From: Tragulus kanchil
Taxonomy: Eukaryota; Chordata; Mammalia; Artiodactyla; Tragulidae
Direction: 5' to 3'
Assembly: GCA_022376925.1 (NCBI GenBank)
Contig: JAIOJX010000032.1
Coordinates: 173,129,979 to 173,193,978 of the forward strand
Length of the DNA: 64,000 bases
Below, one piece after another: positions 56,445-64,000 of this stretch (the stretch's first letter is position 1; each line of letters opens with the position of its first letter). The notes beneath the pieces were generated by a model. The model saw only the letters and a list, made by a program, of their open reading frames with translations. It was not told the DNA's origin and did no database searches. The position numbers were made by a program, and so were the translations under genes.

Positions 56445-56829
56445 GAATTGTTGTAAAAACAAAGTCCTGGGCAGTAGAAGAGTGAGGATGCTTGCTGAGC
56501 GCTTTCCTGAGCTGTTCCAGGCCTCCGCCCCTGGCCTCCGTGCCCCCTGCCCGTGACTTGGTGCCATCCTTGTGCTCCCAGATGGTGGGGTGGGGTAGGG
56601 GAGAGGCGAGGCGAGGGCCCAGGAGGAGCCGGCTTCAACTCGGCTGGCTGACTCCCCCTGCACCCTTGCTCCCTGGAGTCCCCTGCCTCCAGGGACTCGA
56701 CCTCCTCTGTCTCCAGAAAGAGCAGGGCAGGGGCATGGCTGGTGGGGAGTTCTGGGTGTTTGAAGCCCACTAGCCCTTCCACTGGGGTCTGCTGGGTCAG
56801 CTGGGCCAAGCGCAGCGGGTGAGCTCTCA

Positions 56830-56990
56830 GCTCAGGGCAGAGTCAACTCAAGGACCTGAACAGGTCACTCACGGGCTCTGGGCCTCAGTTTCCCCAGCTG
56901 TGGAAGGGCCGTAGTCGTCGTGAGTTTTCTTTTGCCTCATTGGGAGGAAATCAGGCACCCAGTAAGCACGGCATCCTCCACTTCCTCCAC
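56830..56990 (+). repeat. MIR SINE relic
   Basis: CTGAACAGGTCACTCACGGG, TCTGGGCCTCAGTTTCCCCA, and later AGGCACCCAGTAAGCACGGC follow the MIR core-to-3' order. Repeated at 57901-58061 by D15. Confidence 0.78.
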
Positions 56991-57426
56991 GAGCGCCGGG
57001 TGACCCAGGAACCTCCTCTGCTCTGGGCTCTGCACACCAGGCCCCTCACTCGGGACCACTGGGTCCCCAGGGAGCCCCCTGATGCCCAGACCTCTGGAAG
57101 ATTCCACCTCAAGGCTGCTCGCACCTGCCTCCTGGGGCTGCCAGGCAGCACAGGGCCTCAGGGACCTGTCGGGGCACTGCAGCAGGTGCAGGGGGCAGGG
57201 CTACGGCCCGGGGCTGGCCAGGGCGCGCTTCCCAAGGAGCTGGTGTTGGTGCCGTAGAGCAAGAGGTGGGCATTCACCCCCACCTTAGCCAGCTCCACCC
57301 CACCTAGCGCCAGTCTTGCATCAGAGGCTCCAAACAGACCAGTGGGAGAGATGCTAGGATCGGGCCCATTCCACAGACCGGGAACTGCGGCTCAGGGGGC
57401 AGCGTCCTGGCGGGCTGTGCCCTTGC

Positions 57427-57515
57427 TGAGGCATGTGGGACCTTCCTGGACGGGAATCAGCATCTCCTGCATTGGCAGGAGGATTCTTTACCACTGAGCC
57501 CCCGGGGAAGCTTAG
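57427..57515 (-). repeat. CHR-2 SINE fragment from D15 join
   Basis: Only the SINE end nearest its promoter is present, because copy 2 of D15 begins inside the element. It is an assembly-made truncation, not a third insertion. Confidence 0.9.
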
Positions 57516-57900
57516 GAATTGTTGTAAAAACAAAGTCCTGGGCAGTAGAAGAGTGAGGATGCTTGCTGAGCGCTTTCCTGAGCTGTTCCAGGCCTCCGCC
57601 CCTGGCCTCCGTGCCCCCTGCCCGTGACTTGGTGCCATCCTTGTGCTCCCAGATGGTGGGGTGGGGTAGGGGAGAGGCGAGGCGAGGGCCCAGGAGGAGC
57701 CGGCTTCAACTCGGCTGGCTGACTCCCCCTGCACCCTTGCTCCCTGGAGTCCCCTGCCTCCAGGGACTCGACCTCCTCTGTCTCCAGAAAGAGCAGGGCA
57801 GGGGCATGGCTGGTGGGGAGTTCTGGGTGTTTGAAGCCCACTAGCCCTTCCACTGGGGTCTGCTGGGTCAGCTGGGCCAAGCGCAGCGGGTGAGCTCTCA

Positions 57901-58061
57901 GCTCAGGGCAGAGTCAACTCAAGGACCTGAACAGGTCACTCACGGGCTCTGGGCCTCAGTTTCCCCAGCTGTGGAAGGGCCGTAGTCGTCGTGAGTTTTC
58001 TTTTGCCTCATTGGGAGGAAATCAGGCACCCAGTAAGCACGGCATCCTCCACTTCCTCCAC
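57901..58061 (+). repeat. MIR SINE relic, D15 copy
   Basis: Same element as 56830-56990 at offset 1071. Confidence 0.78.
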
Positions 58062-60384
58062 GAGCGCCGGGTGACCCAGGAACCTCCTCTGCTCTGGGCT
58101 CTGCACACCAGGCCCCTCACTCGGGACCACTGGGTCCCCAGGGAGCCCCCTGATGCCCAGACCTCTGGAAGATTCCACCTCAAGGCTGCTCGCACCTGCC
58201 TCCTGGGGCTGCCAGGCAGCACAGGGCCTCAGGGACCTGTCGGGGCACTGCAGCAGGTGCAGGGGGCAGGGCTACGGCCCGGGGCTGGCCAGGGCGCGCT
58301 TCCCAAGGAGCTGGTGTTGGTGCCGTAGAGCAAGAGGTGGGCATTCACCCCCACCTTAGCCAGCTCCACCCCACCTAGCGCCAGTCTTGCATCAGAGGCT
58401 CCAAACAGACCAGTGGGAGAGATGCTAGGATCGGGCCCATTCCACAGACCGGGAACTGCGGCTCAGGGGGCAGCGTCCTGGCCGGGCTGTGCCCTGGACC
58501 AGGGAACCCAATCAAGCCGCATCCCCCCAGGTCTGTGTGGCTCTGTGTGTGTGTGTCTGTGGGTGGGGGGGCGAGCAGGGACGGGAGGTAGTGGGTGAAG
58601 GCCCCGCACACTGCGGGAACCCCATCACTGGGCCGCGGGAGCCAGGCAGACGGTACGATGGCCCCGCCCTCTGGCCTGGATGGGCGTGTGTTCCCGCAAC
58701 GGCTCCCAGGTGAAGGCGGTGCCCCAGGGACGCAGTGTCCCAGGCGTCCGTCCGAAAGGTCAACACCTGGAGTGGCCCCATTAAACCCTTTAGGGAGGAA
58801 GCCAGGGGTGGGCTGGACGCCAGTCCTGCCTCTGCTCAGGCTGACTGAGGGGTCGCTGGGCACTGCGGTCTGACCCTTCACGGTCCAGTAAACAAGACAC
58901 GACCGTCGAAGGGTCTCTGGGACCACCCCTCCACCCCCGTTGCGCCCCCGCCATGTGTCACCGTCGCAGACCTGCTACCACGGCCCAGTGCAGTGTGAAG
59001 GACCCGGGCCAGTGGCTCCTGAGAAGGAAAAGGGGCCGAGAAGGGCCAGCGGTAGAGACCGGGGCACGCGAGGAGAGGGGGGGCTCGGCAGCGCCGGGAC
59101 CCTGCAGCAGGCCTGCGCACCCCGCAGCTGCGTCTGGAGCCCGCTCGAGGAGCCGTCCCCCCGAGGCTCCAAGCAGGCCCCGCCGCGCCCTGGACCCCGC
59201 CTCTGGGCCTCCGCCTCTGGGCGGGCCTCCGGTGTGACGGCGCTGCTCCCCGGGAGTGGGGGCCCCCAAGGTGCCTCTGGAAGGGTAGCTGCTTCCCTGC
59301 TCCCCAACTGTGGCCACGTGGGAATGTGGGCCGGCGTTGCCAGATCTTCCAAAATTTCAGTCGAAGCCAAAAATACGGATTTTAAAATGTAAACTCTCCC
59401 AATTTTTAAATGTTGGCTCAAATGTTTAAAAGAAAAAATTAAAACCCTTTCGCAGGCCAAATACAACATGCTGGCGGGCCAGATTTAGCTCAGGAGGCCA
59501 GTTTGCAGCCACGGGCCCAGCCCATCTGCACTGGCACATGGCTGGGAGCCCGAGGCCCTGCCCAGGCCACCAGAGAAACGTGGGCTCAGCCGGGGGGTGG
59601 GACAGGGCCCCGCTCAGCCCCCAGCAAGTCCGCCAGAGTCCCCAAGGGGAAGGGCATTCTTGGCCCCATCTGGGGACAAGCCGGGGTTTGGGTTCAAGTG
59701 CCCAGCTTGCTGAGGGGCCCTGCGCCAGCACTTGCCCCCTGCTGGCCGTCCGCGCGCCCCTGGTGCTCCGACTGCAGTAAGGGGATGGTCCACTGGGTGC
59801 CCGGCACAGCAGGCCTGCCGGGGGGCCTGAGGTCCCCGCCCGCCCCCTGCTCAGTCTCCTGGGCCGGACCCTCCTGGGTGAGGGTCCAGTCTCCACCCCT
59901 CCTTGGACCTCCCCCCCGGAGCCCCTCCTAGCCCCACCTGCGGCTCCCTGGGCAGCCTCATCCAGTGTCAGAGCCTCGGTGCGGTCTCCACGCTGACCAC
60001 GCACACACTCCGTCTCCTGGACCCTCCTCGAGGTCCCCAGCCCCTGTCCCATCTCCCGCCCTGGGAGGTCTGAGCCTCCGCCCTGGTCCCCCTCCCCCTG
60101 GACTGTGCGGGCGCCTCCAGCTGGACGCCCGCGGCGCTGTGCTCAAGCCTTGGGGCGTCCTCCACACGGCAGCCTGAGGGGCGCCCCTCTGCTCAGCTCT
60201 GTGGGGGCTTCCAGCCCTCTCAAGATAGAAGCCACAGTCCGGACGATGGCTCATGAGGCCCCCCAACTTGATCCCTGCTCCCCAGACTCAGGGCAGGAGG
60301 GGCTCCACAGATCGCCCTGGGCTCTGTCTCCCGCCAGGGAACATCAGCTCCGTGTGTGAGAGCAGAGACGGTCCTCTGGTAAAG

Positions 60385-60450
60385 GTCATTTACTGCTGAG
60401 TCCCTGGCACAGGGCACAGAGGGAATGCTTGTTGAATGAATGCAAGAAGG
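60385..60450 (+). repeat. L2 LINE 3' end
   Basis: GAGTCCCTGGCACAGGGCAC followed by AGAGGGAATGCTTGTTGAAT and GAATGCAAG match the L2 3' terminus. Confidence 0.75.
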
Positions 60451-60599
60451 CAGGGAGAGCTGTGGAATCGCTCAGAGGCCACCCTGAGTGGTGGCGTTAC
60501 CAGGCTGGCTCAGGTGTGCCTGCAGCCCTTCGTCAGCCCTGTCCCCGGGACAGTCCCGTGCCCACACAGGGCCACCATGCGCTCAGCGTCCTTTGAAGA

Positions 60600-60685
60600 T
60601 TTTTCCATCCTCCCTAGATGAGGGATGGAGCTCGGAGAGGTTGAGGGTGTTGCCCAAGGTCACACAGCTGCCCAGGAGGTGCAAA
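60600..60685 (-). repeat. MIR SINE relic (antisense)
   Basis: CTAGATGAGGGATGGAGCTC, GGAGAGGTTGAGGGTGTTGC, CCAAGGTCACACAGCTGCCC: the antisense MIR core with its conserved 'gcccaaggtcacacagct' block. Confidence 0.82.
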
Positions 60686-61933
60686 AACTCCATCGGGGAA
60701 GGTGAGTGACTGCTGTCTTGACCACGCCTGGAATCTGGTCCCCTCCCCCATCTCTGTCTTCTGTAGTTTGAAGCTTGTCTCCTCCCCTTCAAGAGAGGGT
60801 GAGGGAGCAGGGTACGGAAGAAACCAAGGAAGCTGCGTCTCTAAGTAGATCTCAGAAAGACCCAGGGCACCAAGCACAGGCCACCAGGGAGGGCAGGGAT
60901 CAGCCAGGGCCCCAAGGCAGCTCGGAGGCAGGGGGAGGCCTCAGCACCCAGCAGCCCCCTCCCTGACCTGGACCCGCTTTCCTTGTTGCGACAGTTTCAG
61001 GCCCTTCAAGACTGGGGTGGGAGGCAGTGAGAGGACCAGGCTCGATGGTCCAGCAGAGGGGCACACACCCGCTGGTGGACACCAGAGCAGGGCTGACCCC
61101 ATCAGCAGAGGGGTTCCCTGGGCTCCGCTCTGTGCAGGTGCGTATGTGCTGGGTACCAGGCGAGCTCAGGTGGCCCAGCGTGGAGAGCTCGGGGGCCCCG
61201 GGGAGCAGCGATGGTGTGCGAGTGCCGGGCACCTCGAGAGCAGCCCGAGGCTGCTCGCGGGCTGGAGCAGACGGCCCGGCCGGGGATGAGGAGCAGCCAC
61301 ATTCATTCGGGCGTCTCCACCTGCTCACTGGAGGCCTTGGGCCCAGGTCCTAGGGACGGGGACGCCGTGGCTCAAGCAGAGGTGCACCCCACTTAGGGGT
61401 GTCACTTGGAGTTGGGGGGCAGGGGCAGGGTGGGGACAGGCAGAGGGCCAAAGGTGTTGAGTCCAAAGGGACGGGCGTGACGAGAAACCCTTTGGTGGAG
61501 AGAGGCGCTACCTTGGGTGGATGGTTAGAGAAGGAAGCCCCTAGCCCTGCAGAGATACAGAAGGGAAGAAGTGCAAAGGTCCTGAGGCCGGAGCGAGCTG
61601 GGCGCGCTTGGGACCAGCGAGGTGGCCCTTGCGGCCAGTGTGAGCCAAGGGAAGGGCAGGGGGCGGGTGTGGTCAGAGGGTCAGGCAGGGCTGGGCCCGT
61701 ATCTCCCACCCCCTGGCTGAGGCTTGACTTGTGATGGAGTTGCCTCCTTCCGTGGCCCCCTGGCTGTGCTGGCCACAGAGCGGGCAGGGAGAGCGTGGAA
61801 GGGCCACTGTGTCTGGCCCTCCGAAGCTCCGAGTCTCAGGCAATGGGGAAAGAAGGGTGGTGGGGGTGTGGTGGTCCACAGGGAGCTCAGAATAGGGTCC
61901 AGGCGTGGGAGGGCGAGCATGCAGGCTGCGGGG

Positions 61934-64000
61934 CCCGCATGGCCTGAGACGCGGAGGCAGCGGGGGCAGGTGGACCCGGGCGGAGAGGCATGGTCCTGGC
62001 CGGCTAGCCCGCGCGGAAGGCTTGTGTGATGTTGGGAAATAAAGAGGACGGCCCTGGGCTGGACCACCCAGAGGGGCTGGACCACCCGGAGCGGATAAGA
62101 GAGAGTCTAGGGCAGACGCCACAGGTCTGCTGCAGGAGTAGGCGTGGGACCGTGAGCTGGGTGAGCTGGAGGGGCCAGAACAGGGCTGGACTGTCCCGCT
62201 GAGAGCGCCCAGAGTGCCCACCTGGGCTCCCCCCTACATCAGGAGAGCACGGGGACCCTGCCCGCCGGTGGGTCCCTAGAGGGGCCAGACAGAGCCTTGA
62301 GGCTATTTCCTGCCCCATTGTCTCACACTGGGAACCACGGACAGCTCACAGGCCCCTCAGGGTCCTGGTCCCCACACACCCCATCCCCTCCTGGTGGCAG
62401 TGCCCCCTCAGCCCATCCGCAGCCCTCAGCTAACCTCCGGAGACTCAGGGCCAGCCGTGCCGTGCTCCAGCTGGGTCTCCCCATCCAGAAGAGGGGCATC
62501 TTGGGAACACCCCCAAATCTCGTGGTCAGGGCTCCAACGGCGGCTCCCACACCAAGACCGCTGCCACAGGCACCGCCCCGCCCCACCGTGCCCGCTCTTG
62601 GCACCTGCACCCAGAGCTTCGCACACAGCATCCCCCACCCCGAGCGAAGGGCTGGGCTAGCCCAGGACCCAGCTGGCTGGGAAAGACGCAGACCCGGCCC
62701 CGGGGAGCACCTGCCTGCCGTGGAGGCCAAGCCTGGCAACTCCGCTGAGTCTCCTCCACGGAGGGCTGCCCGGAGGAGGCAGCCTTTAAGGGTGCGGGCA
62801 GTGGCGACCACACAGGTGCTGGGTCTGGGGAGAATGTGAGACTTGGTAGGATCAGAGCCAGGGTGCAGGGTTTGGACGACCAGAGTGAAGGGAAGGACTG
62901 CTAAGGTGCTGGGGTGGGAGCCCTCCGTTTCCTGCCAGCCTCTCCCACCCTGCCCCGCCCCCGCCACCAGGGTGACTCGGTGCCCTCTTCTAGAGTCCCT
63001 TCGTGGGAGAAAATCCCAGACAGGCCTTTTAGACGAACTGCCCGCATGGCCTGAGACGCGGAGGCAGCGGGGGCAGGTGGACCCGGGCGGAGAGGCATGG
63101 TCCTGGCCGGCTAGCCCGCGCGGAAGGCTTGTGTGATGTTGGGAAATAAAGAGGACGGCCCTGGGCTGGACCACCCAGAGGGGCTGGACCACCCGGAGCG
63201 GATAAGAGAGAGTCTAGGGCAGACGCCACAGGTCTGCTGCAGGAGTAGGCGTGGGACCGTGAGCTGGGTGAGCTGGAGGGGCCAGAACAGGGCTGGACTG
63301 TCCCGCTGAGAGCGCCCAGAGTGCCCACCTGGGCTCCCCCCTACATCAGGAGAGCACGGGGACCCCGCTCGCCGGTGGGTCCCTAGAGGGGCCAGACAGA
63401 GCCTTGAGGCTATTTCCTGCCCCATTGTCTCACACTGGGAACCACGGACAGCTCACAGGCCCCTCAGGGTCCTGGTCCCCACACACCCCATCCCCTCCTG
63501 GTGGCAGTGCCCCCTCAGCCCATCCGCAGCCCTCAGCTAACCTCCGGAGACTCAGGGCCAGCCGTGCCGTGCTCCAGCTGGGTCTCCCCATCCAGAAGAG
63601 GGGCATCTTGGGAACACCCCCAAATCTCGTGGTCAGGGCTCCAACGGCGGCTCCCACACCAAGACCGCTGCCACAGGCACCGCCCCGCCCCACCGTGCCC
63701 GCTCTTGGCACCTGCACCCAGAGCTTCGCACACAGCATCCCCCACCCCGAGCGAAGGGCTGGGCTAGCCCAGGACCCAGCTGGCTGGGAAAGACGCAGAC
63801 CCGGCCCCGGGGAGCACCTGCCTGCCGTGGAGGCCAAGCCTGGCAACTCCGCTGAGTCTCCTCCACGGAGGGCTGCCCGGAGGAGGCAGCCTTTAAGGGT
63901 GCGGGCAGTGGCGACCACACAGGTGCTGGGTCTGGGGAGAATGTGAGACTTGGTAGGATCAGAGCCAGGGTGCAGGGTTTGGACGACCAGAGTGAAGGGA
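61934..64000 (+). repeat. D16: 1107-base direct duplication, runs off window
   Basis: Copy 1 is 61934-63040 and copy 2 is 63041 to the window end, joined at TTAGACGAACTG|CCCGCATGG. Unlike the other pairs, the copies differ by two substitutions (GACCCTGCCCGCC at about 62254 against GACCCCGCTCGCC at about 63361), both C/T. The right border lies beyond the window. Confidence 0.95.

Larger units (their letters stand above)
54424..56628 (+). repeat. D14: ~1100-base direct tandem duplication
   Basis: Copy 1 is 54424-55527 and copy 2 is 55526-56628; they share GGAG at the join. The offset drops 1102, 1101, 1100, 1099 through three single-base losses in copy 2's first 300 bases (TTAAGGAG against TTAAGGGAG; ACACCCCATC against ACACCCCCATC; CTGAGAGC against CTGACGAGC). 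Confidence 0.97.
56351..58496 (+). repeat. D15: ~1071-base direct tandem duplication
   Basis: Copy 1 is 56351-57425 and copy 2 is 57427-58496. Copy 2 starts inside the CHR-2 SINE and loses 6 bases there (GACGGGAATCAGCATCTCC against GACGGGGAATCCAACGCACG...). The offset moves from 1077 to 1071. The end of copy 1 reads CCTGGCGGGC against CCTGGCCGGGC in copy 2. Confidence 0.97.
58497..61933. other. GC-rich single-copy DNA
   Basis: No gene supported. It contains a short (GT)n at 58540-58560. A possible old DNA-element end lies at 59330-59510 (GGCCAAATACAACATGCTGG, GGCCAGATTTAGCTCAGG). L2 and MIR relics are listed separately. 61540-61680 is an ancient repeat-like stretch (GTGCAAAGGTCCTGAGGCCG). 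Open frames on both strands are overlapping chance frames. Confidence 0.4.

Noticed and set aside
4742..64000. The tandem duplications as a real biological system (amplification, satellite or unusual mobile element)
   Set aside because: The units share no common sequence, no ends and no target-site repeats. Their borders are arbitrary, and differences cluster at the joins. An assembly cause explains all of it.

Overview
Organism and nature of the window. This is nuclear DNA of a mammal, and specifically a ruminant. The basis is repeat content: BovB (RTE) LINE fragments in both orientations, Bov-tA and CHR-type tRNA-derived SINEs, ruminant L1 3' ends, and scattered old MIR, L2 and L1M relics. 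There are no bacterial-style operons, rRNAs, functional tRNA genes or CRISPR arrays. Most long open frames are chance frames in GC-rich DNA or fragments of transposon ORFs.

Dominant structure. The window holds sixteen direct, back-to-back duplications of about 1.03-1.17 kb (D1-D16 below). Copies are nearly identical. Where they differ it is mostly by 1-2 base indels, and these sit in the last few hundred bases of the left copy and the first few hundred of the right copy. Unit borders ignore repeat and gene borders. This is the signature of unmerged overlapping contig or read ends in a draft assembly, not of biology. About 17.5 kb is redundant, so the true locus is probably near 46-47 kb. Coordinates, intron lengths and apparent repeat numbers are inflated accordingly.

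Layout. 1-3.3 kb: SINEs and an old minus-strand L1 carrying a BovB insertion with an internal inversion. 3.3-14.3 kb: mostly single-copy, moderately GC-rich DNA with D1, D2 and a few old repeats. 14.3-33.6 kb: AT-rich transposon block. BovB occupies 14.3-16.9 kb. One ancient plus-strand L1M, readable in order as ORF1, ORF2 endonuclease, RT and 3' end, then runs from about 16.9 to 32.4 kb and is broken up by younger L1, BovB and SINE insertions. 33.6-64 kb: GC-rich DNA with MIR/L2 relics, a degenerate GGAT-type minisatellite at 47.1-47.5 kb and a strong CpG island at 43.06-43.74 kb.

Genes. The best gene evidence is on the plus strand. A CpG-island first exon (ATG at 43360, donor at 43402, phase 0) is followed by a 612-base, phase-0 candidate exon at 53641-54252 with good splice sites, encoding proline-rich sequence. 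They could belong to one gene; I do not recognise it. Two further short candidate exons (4744-4836 plus; 10085-10183 minus) are weak. No complete protein-coding gene can be supported.
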